A stretch of 64,000 nucleotides of DNA from Maylandia zebra (lineage: Eukaryota > Chordata > Actinopteri > Cichliformes > Cichlidae): the NCBI RefSeq assembly GCF_041146795.1, contig NC_135172.1, positions 36,069,623 to 36,133,622 of the forward strand, read 5' to 3'. Positions 52,706-64,000 of this stretch are shown here, piece after piece (the stretch's first letter is position 1; the number at the start of each line of letters is the position of its first letter). The notes under the pieces are model-generated. The model had not been told where the DNA came from and ran no database searches. It was given only the letters and a program-made list of their open reading frames with translations. Made by a program: the position numbers and the translations under genes.

Positions 52706-55700
52706 GAAATGTGACTCCCAAGGCAGCCGCAGTAAATTCAGGCCCTGTCAGGAAAAGGCTGGAGACAAGCCAAACTCGTGGGCTGGAGCTTCGGACACTG
52801 AAATCTGTTTTGGAGTCTAGATTCAGTTACACTGAGCTGGATTGCTCTTTTTCTTGGGTTGTGCTAGCTCCCGCAAACAACAACCATCAAGATTTGCTCA
52901 GATTCCACAAATCCTCTGGAGGTGTGGTTTTGTTGGCTCAGCAATCTGTGCTGCCCAACATTCCCAAATCTGGATTAACCGCTCTGTGTTAAGATTGGGA
53001 GATTTGGGACTGAGGTTTGGACCAGGACTGGAGACCTCATGTGCTCCTGGATCCCAGTGAGAATGATGTCATCACAGAAGAGAAAAGAGACAAAGAAAAC
53101 CTGTTTAGATGAGATGATTGTTTCTCATATATCTCACACCAGGTGCAGCTCAGCAGTTGTTACTGTGAGAAACTGATTCTCGCTTGATCGCAGTGTGGTA
53201 AACAACACGGGCTGCTTTGTAACAGGAAATACTTACATTTCCACCAGAAAGGGGCCTCTTTGACTTCACTTTGTGTCTGCAGTGTCGTCCCTTCACGAAA
53301 CTCAGTAACAGCTAGCTTTCAAAATGACAGTCCTCACCCAGTGAAGGCAATTATCTGACATTAATCTGTGCTTTGTCTTCCTCGAAAAGCTGCTTTTTTT
53401 AACAGGGGATTTTCACAAGTCTCATCCCCCTCTTGTCTCCTCTGTTGTCTCCTCCTCCAGTCTTCTGATCTTGCAGTTGATATTTCTCCTCAGCACAGAA
53501 GGCAAAGATATGCTTCCTTCAAAGCCCAAACAAAGTGAGGACAGCTCCATGCAGTCAACAACAGTCCTCTTGCTGGGTTTGGTGTTTTGCTTGCGAGTGT
53601 GTGTTTGTGTTTCAGTCAGTGGATGTGTGTGCGCGTAGGGGGGGATCCTACTCTCCCTCTAACCATCTGCTGCTTCAATTGAGAAGAAAAAAAAATCTGA
53701 GACAAAGGCGGTGTGTGCGCAAGAGTGTGTCTGCGTGTGTCGCATTCAGCCTCTTGCACCTCCAGCTGGCTTTGTCATGGCAGGCTTCCCTTCTTCCTCT
53801 TTCAATCTATAATGGTGCTCAGAGAGAGAGCCTGCGATTCGCCTTTCCCTTCCTCCTCTTGCTCTGCTCTGCCTTGGGTTTGTAAACAGATCTCTGCTCA
53901 TGTGACCAGCCGTTTTGCCTCGCAACTCTCCTCTCCCTCAGCCCTCCCTTGCTACCTCTGTCCTCCAATCTGTAGGCAGAAGGAAGGCAGAATGAGCCAG
54001 ACACTGACGAATAGGGCTCCTGCAAGCATGCTGATGTGTATGTGTCTGTATGCGCACACCCCTGTGCCTGTATATGTGAGAGGGAGAGAAAAGAGACACT
54101 TGCAGCAAAGTCAAGGGAGGCCCCGGTCAGTGATATGCGCATGGCTGATGTCCTGACAACCAAAACAAAGCCATTTGTGTGAAATGGAGGTCAGAAAAAG
54201 AATAAATGATTCATCGTCATTCCTCACTTCACACATAACCAAACGGTATTTTTGTAATAGTGTGATACTCGCTTTTGTTTTGAATATTTGCTTTGTTTGA
54301 TCTAATATTATATATATATATATGTAAATGATGATGTCACTGCTTTGTGACAAGAGAACCAATAGAAAGAACATGAATCAGGAAGTACGTCTGCATATGA
54401 GATTGTATAGATAAGATAAAAAGTGGGAAGAGAAAAATGACAGACAAAGACGTTGTGTTCATGCCACCCCCACACCAGGAGCCCTGGCTGCCAATTCGCT
54501 GAGGGAGAGAACAGCTGCTGGGCTACTGGGCAAGCTGCGAAGCGGTCAAGGGGAGTGCTGCTCCTCTAATCCCTAAGGGCAGGGAAAGAGGGAGGGAGAG
54601 AGTTCAATAGGATACATGCCATTTTCATTTACCCCTCCTCTCCTCCTTCCTCCACCATGCTCTAGAAATGGCATTACTCCTGAGTACGGGGGAACAGCTG
54701 GATTGGCTGCACAGAAGCACGAGCCTAAATACTCTCTTTAACACAGTGCGTGCATTGTTGGGTTCTTACAAGTTTGACTGACCCGATGTGTTGTAGCCAA
54801 AGGTTGTGTTGCCACTGTAGGCATGTGAAAGGTGATGCTTTTGGTAACAGGACGCCCTCTTGTGAAATATGGGAAAAACACCATTGTGTTGACAGCTTGC
54901 TGATGACGTGGACAGGAGACAAATTAAAGGAAAAACGTGAACTCTTCACCTCTATAGTGAGGGAGTCCAGCAGCTCTGTTAGGCTGTTTGGAGCATTTTG
55001 CTGCTCTTGCGTTGACCTGCTTATCCCTTTAGGGAGAAAGGTCATTCCATTTGACAGATTTTCTGAAATTATGGAAATTTCTGTTGTTCTAAGAGAATGG
55101 GCTCTTCAGGGATGACAGTACCCGCACAGAGCACGAGGGGTCACTAACCCTAACCCTTACCCTATGTGAAAATCATAGTTACCGGATCACAATGCAATTA
55201 AACCATTTTGGAGATGTTGGACCAGTGTTGTAGATACCATTTCTACCACCGCCATCAGGACAACAATATATTTTGAAAGAAAGTTACCCCAGCTTTCCAG
55301 CAGCATTGGACGCTCCACTGATGCTGTCTTAGAGGCATATGATAGCCAAACACTGTAATAAGATGCTTTTTATTACCCATCTTTATATAGGTATATCAAA
55401 AAGGTTACACATTCAGCTTTAATTACATTTTTCTGAAATAAATATTTAAAAGCCTTTTCAAATAGAACAGAAGCAAAGTGTTTGCTCGGTGATTGTAAAA
55501 TAGGGTTTACCAGGGAGTGAGTGACAGAATTGGGGCTGAGCAAGCAAATAAAGAAGATGCAAATGTAGACCTTGTTTTCGCAGTGACATGTAAATTGTTT
55601 TGACTGCGGCAACCTTTAGTTTTTGCATAAATCTTAGGTTTGCTTTATTGCAAATGCAGTATTTCTGTAGCGTTATATTCAGAGACAATCCACGTAGTAA

Positions 55701-56430
55701 TCTCAGGTGCGCAGCAGCCTCAGTTAGCTGCCATTATTCATCTACAGGCCACAGCAGAAAAGGCAAGAAGCCGTTTCAGAAAAATCTCTGTGCATACAGA
55801 AATAAGTGTCCTTTATCGCTAACAAGATCAACTTTTCATCGTTTTTTTAAGATATAGGTTGCACGAGACACAGTGGGTGCTTGACGTAAACGGAGCTCTT
55901 CTAAGCGATGTTTTCATTTCTGTTTAGTTCTGCTCTGGGAATATTTATGGTGGCCTTGCACTTGAGAGCAATACAAACATTCATTAGTGTTATCAATGAG
56001 AACTCTCCAGTGTGCTCTAATAATGCTTTACTATCAGCCTGATAAAGGAGCACTTATTAGCAGCCTAGAATTTACAGACTTCAGATTTCCGCCAAGCTCA
56101 GTCCCTTGGGGAACGATGAGAGCGTGTTTTCGACAATAATTCATGACAAACAGATAAAACACAGAAATGAAAACAACAGACTTTGGATTACACCCAGTGC
56201 CAGACATGTTCTCTGTAAACTGAACTGTATGTGAACCAGAAATATGTCGACAGTTTTTGTTTTCTTAAAATCTATTATACATAGCTACATACATATAGAT
56301 TATACCATCAGTCAACCAGTCAGTTAAAATAGTGTGCGTTTAAATAAAGCTTAAACTGCAGTGCAGAATGCAATAATATATATTCTATCTTTCGCAAATA
56401 AAATACTCTGGAAAAAAATAGTTTCTCTTT
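52706..56430. other. rnf122 5' side and intergenic region to calhm1
   Basis: No gene recognised. The 5' UTR and promoter of rnf122 should lie in the left part. A pyrimidine-rich and TG-rich zone at 53540-54130 holds overlapping open frames with no motifs. The plus-strand frame at 54750-55115 (121 codons, Cys-rich) resembles nothing I know and lacks splice or start support. A short AT run is near 54303-54322. Confidence 0.35.
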
Positions 56431-56437
56431 GAACTCT

Positions 56438-58978
56438 TTAGACCTTACTGTAATACACCGCCCACTCTTTTTTCTCCACATCGTGAGTGTGGCTCTTTAC
56501 AAACCCATTTATTTCCCCGTTAATGTTTCCATTCATTTCCCCCTTTTTTTCACCATCTTCATGTTCTTTTCTCAGAGCCAGAGGTGGCTTACAGGTGTGC
56601 CAGTTCCACAAAACTTTGTTCATATCATCCTGGGCTCTGATACCCAACAGCTTTTCCTCATCACTCTTCCACGTGTCTTCATCTTCGTTGTCGCTGTCGT
56701 GTTTGCTGTGATGGCGGTGGAAGCTTCTCATCTCTCCGCTGATGTTCTCAAAGTATTGCTGGATGCAAACCTTGGCAAAGCTCTTGGCGTGCTCCTTACA
56801 GGTTTCATCGAACATCTTGCGTTCAATGTCAATATAATGGGACCAGTATTTGGTTTTGAGGAAGGCGGCCTGGGTGAAGCATGGCCGAATAGCTCGGATC
56901 AGGAAGGCAGTGAAGGTCATCATGAGCAAAACCATCCATCCGCATGCCTGTGAAATGCAGAAATGATAAATCCAGCAAAATGACCACTATTTTGAGCTCT
57001 CTAATGATGCACTATAAACAAACTATAGATGTTAGAAGGATCACACATAGACAGCCTGCTAATCTTCACTCCTTCTGATTTATCTGTGCTTGTGCAGCTA
57101 CTGAAAATCAGATGTGGTGAAGAAGGCATATTTAGCAGCTTCTTGACAGCGTCATAGCTCATTAACAGAATCTGTATATCAACTGACTTTTTAGAGATAT
57201 CTTACTTTTAAGCCTGTATAATTGCCCTTCAGCTGATCAAAGACCTAAATAACAGTGTGGGTGTTTTTGGAAGAAGTGGAAGAGGTCCCAGTTCCATGAA
57301 TAATAAATTTCAAGGCTTATCTATTGCTCTAATAAGCCAGCAGGAAAGCTTCAGTGAGCTCAAACTGTAAAGTGAATTATAGTCTGGCAGGGAGATTTAA
57401 GTTAAGAGCAGTCTTTGAGGAATAAAGCGAAGAAACTAAAATTAGTTTTCCTTGTTTTGAAGTTAAAATAGTTCAGTGAAATGACAGCCAGGGCTGAAGC
57501 CAGGATTTTAGAGACACTGAGGTCACGAGGGCCCACATTGGTACTCTTTTGATGGTTTTATTTAATTAGATTATTCATATTATTATTATTTTTTTGTGAA
57601 TTAAATTTGATTGCGTAAATGCCTTTTAAAGGACAACTCTCTACAGTTTAGAAAGATGGTGAATCTTTGGTTCCTTATTTAGCTATTCATTTAGTTAGCT
57701 TAAGAGTCAAATCTAAATCTGTTCAGCCGAACAATACTTGAAACAGCCAAATACAAACTCACCAATTTATTTTTTTTAAATTAAATATTGTCAGCTAAGG
57801 GCAGTGTTGTCATTTTGTTGTCAGTCATTTTGACTCGCCATGGAGAAAAACTGCAGGTGGTACTAATAACAGTAACAATACGTCTTTTCTATTCAGCTAC
57901 TCGAGTGACAATGAGTCAGCACGAACAATACCAAGACTGTGGAATTCAGCTACCATTACTTTTTAATGGAGAAATTATTGACTGATACCAGCAGCTGGAC
58001 AATACCGACATTTTGTGTTCTATTTATTTTGGTTTTGGCCTGTTTATCCACATTGTTTCTGCCAGGGAAACAAAAGAAATCTGCATAATTAAAAATTGGA
58101 TCACATGAGCCAGACTTCCCTCAAAAGAGCCTCGAAAGATCCCTTAAAACAGCTTGAAATCTTTCAGCTCTTCATTCTGCTGTGTTTGAAGATGTAGTCA
58201 GCACAAACATTGGCCACTCACAATGATAAATGTCTTTTTTTTTTACCGTTGGTGTAAATCAGCAAGGATGACACCAAAGTCCTTCAAGAAGCAAAGCTCA
58301 CCGCTTTGCTCCCATCTTAGCAAAATCTTTAGGCAGGTATGTGGGGGTTTATTTTTAAACGGCTAAATGAATGGAGAGAAGGCCATAAAAGTTATTTTCT
58401 TTATGATCATAGGGACAAACCTGAAAAAACCCACTAACAACTAAAGCTGCTTTATTATGGCTCTAGAGCACAGAATAAAATTCATGTTGTGGTTACAGCA
58501 GACAGAGAAAAAATAATATGTTAAAACTTTCAGGAGCATCTATTGTGCACTTGTGTCAATGGAACAACATGATTGGCTCATACACCGATCAGACATAACA
58601 TTTATCTCCTTATCATCTCACCCTTTAGTGGGTGAGATATATTAGTGTTCTCAAAGCTGAGTTTTAGAAGCAGGAAAAATGGGCAAGTGTTAGTATTTGA
58701 GCAAGTTTGACAAGGGCCGAATTGTAATGGGTAGGCCACTGGGTCAGAGCATCTCCAAAATTGCAGCTGTGTGGTGTTCTTGGTCTGCAGTGGTCAGTAT
58801 CTATTAAAAGTTCAAGGAAAGAAGAGTTGTGAACAAGGGTCACGGGCAACCAAGGCTCACTGACGAGTTTAGGGTGGGGAGGCTGGTCCATGTGGGCCAA
58901 TCCCACAGATGAGCTGGTGTAGCTCAAAAAACTTAATGCTGGTTCTGACAGAAAGGTGTCAGAAAACACAGTGCCTCA

Positions 58979-59012
<34 letters not shown>

Positions 59013-62000
59013 GCTGAGCCCTGTCAACCACCAAAAATGTGTGCATCAGAACTGGACCGTAGAGCAGTGGAAGAAGCTAGCCTGGTGTGATGAGTCCCAT
59101 TTTCTTTGACATCACTGGGATGGTCAGGTGCATGTGAATTGCTTACCTGGGGAACACTTGGCACCAGGATTCACTATGAAGAAGGATAGCTGGCAGAGGC
59201 AGTGTAATGCTTTGATAATGCTCTGCTGGGAAACCTTGGGCCCTGCCATCCACGTGGGTGTTACCTTGATATTACCAACCTAAGCATTGATGCAGACCAT
59301 TTACACCCTGTCATGAGAACAGTATTCCCTGATGTCTGTGGCCTCTTTCAGCAGGATAATGAGCCCTACTAACAAGCAAAAATGGTTCGGGGATAGATTG
59401 AGAAGGACAACAAAGAGTTTGAGGTGTTGACCAATCAAGCATCTGTGGGATGTGTTAGACCAGGGGTCCCCAATCCCAGTCCACGAGGGCCGGTGTCCCT
59501 GCAGGTTTTAGATGTGTCCTTGATCCATCACAGCTGATTTTAATGGATAAATTACCTTCTCAACATGTATTGAAATTCTCTCTCCATGTGATTCAGGTGT
59601 GTTGACCCATTGTGAGATCTAAAACCTGCAGGGACACCGGCCCTCCTGGACTGGGATTGGGGACCCCTGTGTTAGACAAACATATCTGATCCACGGAGGC
59701 CACACCTCTCATCTTACAGGATTTAAAGGATCCGTTGCTAACATCTTGGTGCCATATACCAAAGCAGAACTTCAGGGGTCTAATGGAGTCCATGTATCCA
59801 CAGGTCAGGACTTTTTTTTGCCAGCAAAAGAGGAATCAACACAATATTAGTTGGTCATAATGTTACGGTTGATCGGTGTATGTTTCCCATTTTGGCTATT
59901 AATATGCTTTTTGGATGAAGATATATTGGTGTATCCTCTAAATGCAGTGTTTTCACTGTTTATTTCACACTTGTATATTTAATGTTATCTTTTTTTCTCA
60001 ATTCTACTAAAAGTAACATTCTTGTATTTGGCCCTGACAGTTTCACTAAGGAGGTCAGCACATCGGCCCCACATCGGCGGTAATTAGATCATTTTCTAAG
60101 AAGCTTTTGGTATCATCTTTGAACAACATCTAAAGTTTGAATCTCTAAGCTGTCTAATATCTTAATCTCTAAGAATGTCTAAACTCATCCAGTCCAGTCT
60201 ATTTCAAAAGTCAGACCTTAACTATCTGGAACTTTTAGTCGACACTTCAATTTTCTCTCGCCTTGATTATTTTAACTCACTTTTCACTTGTATCTCTCAG
60301 TTCTTCATAGCAAGTCCTATTATTAACACGTAAAGCTCTACATGAGCAGGCCCCTGCTTATGCAGTGCATCAGGAAAGTATTTATAGCTTTTTACTTCTT
60401 CCACATTTCGTTAAATTTATTTTCAACACAAAATTCTGCCCACCCCTTAATGATAAGTTTTCCTAAGTAAAAAAAAAAAAGCTTGAAATTCTTACGAATT
60501 TATCAAAATGAATAAATACATAAAAATAGAAAATGTACATAGATTTTACAGCCTTTGCTTCACCGTAGGCATGGTATTGGCCCAGTTTCTGCCAGACATA
60601 TTGCTTGGCATTCAGGCCAAAGAGTTAATATTTATTTCATATTTGTTTAATCTCGTCAGGGTCGAGAGAAAGAGCAAGGCTGGATTTCTGTGGAATGGCT
60701 ATTGGGTTCTCGGTCACCTCCATGACTAAGGCCCTTCTACCTTGATTGCTCAGATTGACCATGCGGCCATCTCCACAAAGAGTCCTGGTGGTTCCAAACT
60801 ACTTAAATGTATGGATGATGGGATCTAGTGTGCCCATTTGGACCTCGACAGAATCCTCTCTCTGAGGGTATTAATATAGCACCAAATCACAATGAGAGTC
60901 ACCACAAGGCATTTTTTATATTGTAAGATAAAGACCCTACAATAAAATAACACTCAATGCATCATGACTTCAGTAACCGCGGCCTATTGCAGCATAACTA
61001 AGGGAGGATTCAGGGTCACCTGATCCAACCCTAACTATATGCTTTGTATAAAAGAGTAGTTTTAAGCCTAATATTAAAAGTAGAGAGGGTGTCTGTCTCC
61101 TGAATCCAAACTGGGAGCTGATTTCACAGAAGAACCAAGCTGAATTCTCCGGCTCCCATTCTACTTTTAAAAACACTACGTAACAAAAGTAGTCCAGCAG
61201 TCTGAAAGCAAAGTGCTTTACTGGGGGTGTTTGGTACTCTGAGATCTTTAAGATGAGATTGGCCCTGATTAATCAAGACCTTGTATGTGAGTTGAAGGAT
61301 TTTTAATTTCATTCCGGATTTAACAGGGAGCCAATGAAGAGAAGTCAATATTTCTCTCACAGTGGCTTCTCTTCATTGGCTTAACAGGTGTGTGCCTTTC
61401 CAATTCATGTCCAATCAACTGAATTTACAACAGGTGGCCTTCAATCAACTTGTAGAAACGTCTAACAAAGGATCAGTGGAAATAGGATACACCTGAGCTG
61501 AATTTTGAGTGACATGGGAAAGGCTGCGAATGCTTATGTGCATGTTATGCTTTTTGTTTTGTTTTTTTAAATAAATTTGCTAAACATTTGAAGCAATTTT
61601 CCACTTTGTCATTATGGGATATCGTGTGTAGAATATTGAAGAGAAAAATAAACTTAATCCATTTTGGAATAAGACTGTACCATAAAAAATTGTGGAACAA
61701 GTAAAGGATACTTTATGGTTGCACTGTATATCAAAGCTGGTGAGACCTTATCACTCAAATCATTTGATGAAGGTCTCCTATTTGTTCCGTGTGCTTTACA
61801 TTAAAACCAGAGTCTATCTAGCTTATAACCTTGGAACAGCCTTTGTCAGCCTACGAGTTCAGCCGATTCAGTGATTTCTTTTCAACCACTGCCAAAAAGT
61901 CTTGATTGAGGGTAGCTTCCCCTAATCTTTCTCCCATTATTTGGGCCATAGTTTGCATCTATTTGCCTGTATGGAAGTGTGTATGTTGGAATGAATGCCT

Positions 62001-62820
62001 GAATGTTGGATCATGTGGTGTCTGCCTTTTTTTTTTTCTTCAAACGGGTAAACACTTTGTAACTATGTGTTTGGAAAAGTGCTATACAAGTTAAGTTTTT
62101 TGTTTGCTATCGAAGTGGCTTATCAAACAACCATCATGGCATATAGCCACCAGCTTATCAACTATTAATATTTTTCATAAATGTGGTGAGAGAAATTGCA
62201 CACCTTGCTTGATTTTGTCAGAAAGTCATACTTAGAAACCACTCACACAGGGTTGCAAATAAACAATGGGATACCTGAGATATACACTTGATGTATCTCG
62301 ATGCTGCCTCTCTTAATTCCTTATCCTCAAACAGGTCTTTACAAGGGATACGTGCCAGGAATTTTAACTTCTCCGTCTCTGACATTCCTTGAATGACACT
62401 GGAATTCGCAAACCTGTCAATATCCAAGCTGATGCTGAAAGCGCAGAGGAAGCTCTTCCCATCCATGAGAGTGACAGACACCCACACTGCAGGGGCAATC
62501 AAAGATCTCTGTGTGATTGAGCAAAACATGTAGCGCAGGATTGTTGGATCCTTGATTCTTTTCCCAGTGGGTCTTTTCCACTCCTCTGCCAACACTGACA
62601 CATTATTGTTCAATACAAAACCTAACAAAAAGAACCATATGGGAGGAATAAGAAGCAGTCCGATCCCATAGGTGTAGTTATACTCTGGCATACAGGGACA
62701 GCTGAACTCAAACGCTGAGTACATTTGAGCACTAGCTAGTGCCATGATACCACAGATTCCATTCATAAAAGACTCCTGGTTGGATTGGAGAAACTGGAAC
62801 ATCATACGAAACTTATCCAT
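56438..62820 (-). CDS. calhm1: CALHM1, voltage-gated large-pore ATP/ion channel subunit
   Basis: CALHM1 forms plasma-membrane channels opened by depolarisation and low external calcium, and releases ATP in taste cells. Two coding exons, 62275-62820 (182 codons) and 56438-56947 (169 codons plus stop), give 351 residues (human 346). Exon 1 starts [20 protein letters not shown] and lacks the second Met of human. Membrane spans are near residues 20-38, 50-72, 104-120 and 184-205. The pore aspartate equivalent (human D121) is D120. Extracellular cysteines C41, C43, C126 and C160 and the glycosylation site N139 (NSS) are kept. Exon 2 begins [15 protein letters not shown] and contains the long cytoplasmic helices ([38 protein letters not shown]) and a charged tail ending YYSKV. 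The intron is 5.3 kb and full of transposons. Donor GTATCC, acceptor CACAG. A 5' UTR intron is suggested by an acceptor about 40 bases above the ATG and a donor at 63440-63444. Confidence 0.97.
56948..58580. other. calhm1: Left part of the calhm1 intron
   Basis: Intron sequence without recognisable coding or repeat content beyond AT-rich runs. The plus-strand frame at 57788-57985 has no motif. Confidence 0.4.
58981..59012 (+). repeat. ATT trinucleotide microsatellite inside the Tc1-like relic
   Basis: About ten ATT units within the Tc1-like element. They occur between the residual N-terminal and Asp-block coding pieces, so they arose or expanded after the element decayed. Confidence 0.9.
59453..59677. 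mobile_element. hAT-type MITE with perfect 8 bp target-site duplication
   Basis: TGTTAGAC flanks the insert at 59453-59460 and 59670-59677. The 209 bp element (59461-59669) begins CAGGGGTCCCCAATCCCAGT and ends with its near-perfect inverted complement (CTGGGATTGGGGACCCCTG). The inverted ends extend inward through GGCCGGTGTCCCTGCAGG and TTTTAGAT. The 8 bp duplication and CAGGGG ends place it with hAT non-autonomous elements. It lies inside the decayed transposase frame of the Tc1-like relic. Confidence 0.95.
60359..61730 (-). mobile_element. Tc1-like transposon relic, minus-strand transposase, with a LINE inserted
   Basis: Left end TATGCAGTGCATC and the reverse complement of the right end TATACAGTGCAACC form imperfect inverted repeats. 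The interior matches, by words I recall, the complement of a high-copy fish Tc1-like transposase gene: CACCGTAGGCATGGTATTGG, TTGGCATTCAGGCCAAAGAG, CTCGGTCACCTCCATGACTA and CTAAGGCCCTTCTACC on one side, and AGGTGTGTGCCTTTCC with the CACTTTGTCATTATGGGATA end on the other. The frame is destroyed by indels. A LINE piece splits it at about 60868-61378. Confidence 0.75.
60868..61378 (-). mobile_element. LINE 3' fragment nested in the Tc1-like relic
   Basis: On the minus strand it reads [36 protein letters not shown] and an [12 protein letters not shown]-like block, the C-terminal part of a fish LINE reverse-transcriptase protein (LHWLPV is a common anchor word), followed by its 3' UTR reaching AGCACCAAATCAC at the plus-strand left edge. 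A short inverted duplication GCCAATGAAGAGAAG (61330-61344 and 61366-61380) closes the right edge. Confidence 0.65.
61731..62274. other. calhm1: calhm1 intron near exon 1
   Basis: Plain AT-rich intron, with plus-strand short open frames (61692-61874, 61906-62094) that overlap no motif. It contains the donor at 62271-62274 (minus strand GTAT). Confidence 0.4.
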
Positions 62821-63444
62821 CTTGAGAAATGTGTCGGGTCTTTAGTTCACAAATACTTAAACCTGTTAAAAAAAGGACAGTAACATGTTTAAGATAAGGC
62901 AAAAAAGGCATAAAATCAGATTTTTACGAGAAATGATTATAGGTTCTAGTAAAATCTTTATTAATGGTTAAAAAATAATTGCAAATATTTTACATGTGAT
63001 ATAGAAATCTATAAAAGATGGCAAAGATCAACTTTTGGAGTGCCATACTGTGAAACAACTATTTGAATGTTGAATTTTAAGGGAAAATAAACCATCAGGC
63101 CAAATGCTATATGTGTTATTAAGCAGTCAAGTAAGTGATAAATAGACTTTTGGTTCTGCATTCCTTTTTCTATTGAATTAGAGGCTTAGTAGGTAGAGAA
63201 ATATCACAACACTGGACTGTCAAAATTTATTAAAAGTGATTATTACTTATCTTTAAAGCATTTGGAACTTACTGCATATTCATTAATTAGGCCATAAAAC
63301 ATAATTTATTAAAGGCACCATGTTAAATAGTGATATTATAATCTCTGTAAACTATGACTTCTACTTTAAAACAGCTTTAATGTGGACTGGGCTATCGGTT
63401 TAATATAGAGGAATAAATACAAGAAATACATAAAATACACTTAC

Positions 63445-64000
63445 CTCTTTAAACAAGAGTCAATGAATAGATCAAAGGTTTAAAAAAACCATATAAGGAC
63501 AGTGTCCATAATAGAAGTTTTGCTGTTGTACTTAGCAATCATCATACCCCTGACCAACTGAAAGGTGCTTCTCGAACTCTCTGTCCAAAGCGAGCAGCAT
63601 CATCTGTCATCATGCCCCTCCCTTCATAGGCACCTGTCTTTAGTGTGATGCCAAAACAAATTCTGATTCACCCCACATTCTCAAAAGTACACCTGTTAAA
63701 GGGAACATATAGTTTCCATCGTTTCTGGGAATGCCTTTATTTGCTAATATGCATGCAGTGTGTGGTGAGGTTTATTCGAGAAACCCGAACTTCGAGGGTG
63801 TAGTTGTGTTAATGTGTAGTCGTAACAACGAAGACATGCAAAAACACTTTCAACCCATTCAAATATCTGTGGCTTTGGCTGGAAAATGTAATTGTCTAAG
63901 AGGTGAGGGTTCAGCCTGTTCTCACTTGCGTAATCAAAACCAGAAGAATCAAATCGAAGGCTTCACTTTTAAAATATAACTACTAATGTTATCACATATT
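63445..64000 (-). promoter_or_regulatory. calhm1: Presumed calhm1 upstream exon and promoter
   Basis: A minus-strand donor GTAAGTG lies at 63440-63444, just below 63445, which suggests a noncoding first exon from 63445 upward. No TATA box or GC island is obvious. The rest of the window to its edge holds one short plus-strand frame (63731-63979) without recognised motifs. Confidence 0.35.

Larger units (their letters stand above)
58581..59880 (+). mobile_element. Decayed Tc1-like transposon with a hAT MITE inserted
   Basis: Left end TACACCGATCAGACATAACA and reverse complement of the right end TACACCGATCAACCGTAACA are terminal inverted repeats, with TA at each edge. The plus strand retains transposase pieces in order: an N-terminal region, [19 protein letters not shown] (the first Asp block, about 59050), a GGSVMLW-like stretch decayed near 59200, QQDNEPY-like FQQDN block near 59350, and a PIEHLWDV-like block near 59440. 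Stops and deletions break the frame, and an ATT microsatellite lies near 58981-59012. A 209 bp MITE splits it. Belongs to the Tc1/mariner superfamily. Confidence 0.8.

Noticed and set aside
54750-55115. 121-residue plus-strand ORF, Cys-rich
   Set aside because: No recognised family, no splice or promoter support, and no coding periodicity that I could judge. Kept only as a note in the intergenic entry.
56429-56953. 174-residue plus-strand ORF
   Set aside because: Antisense shadow of calhm1 exon 2.
62271-62280. calhm1 donor GTATCCC as another U12 intron
   Set aside because: It only partly matches GTATCCTT, and the acceptor side (CATTTCACAG) has no U12 branch word at the right distance.

Overview
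This window is teleost fish genomic DNA, probably from a percomorph such as a cichlid. The evidence is intron-rich genes with fish-like protein sequences, fish-type interspersed repeats (Tc1-like relics, hAT elements, tRNA-derived SINEs, LINE tails) and gene order matching human 10q24.33 (TAF5, ATP5MK, PDCD11, CALHM genes, as I recall it). I assembled five genes exon by exon: taf5 (+, 21182-28278), atp5mk (-, 29399-29714), pdcd11 (+, 31545-45224), an rnf122-type RING gene (-, 46315-52705) and calhm1 (-, 56438-62820). All five reading frames stay open across every junction, and the lengths (750, 58, 1805, 155 and 351 aa) agree with the vertebrate families.

Layout. 1-20.9 kb has no gene I can name. 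It holds a possible 3' end of a gene to the left (poly(A) signal near 1249), an unidentified candidate terminal coding exon on the minus strand (5142-5294), several repeats, one retroelement insertion with target-site duplication (10676-12112), a long GT microsatellite, and AT-rich stretches that may be conserved regulatory DNA. taf5 follows, with a SINE in its proximal promoter, an L1-like relic in intron 1 and a 1.9 kb hAT element in intron 7. taf5 and atp5mk converge tail to tail. atp5mk and pdcd11 are head to head and share a short promoter region near 31.0-31.2 kb. pdcd11 and rnf122 converge again near 45.55 kb. calhm1 has two coding exons separated by a 5.3 kb intron filled with nested transposons. 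Its promoter side lies near 63.4-63.7 kb.

Functions. taf5 is a TFIID scaffold, pdcd11 (RRP5) a pre-rRNA processing scaffold, atp5mk a small ATP synthase subunit, rnf122 a membrane RING-type ubiquitin ligase, and calhm1 a large-pore voltage-gated ATP channel subunit. They form a conserved neighbourhood, not a pathway. The first three are housekeeping genes with compact promoters.

I did not find a clearly new biological system. The points most worth checking are: a well-formed U12-type intron in pdcd11; an rnf122-type gene lodged between pdcd11 and calhm1; the unidentified 5142-5294 exon; an atp5mk splice acceptor preceded by a pure T13/C13 run; a readable order of transposon insertions in the calhm1 intron; and possible conserved noncoding blocks in the left 20 kb.
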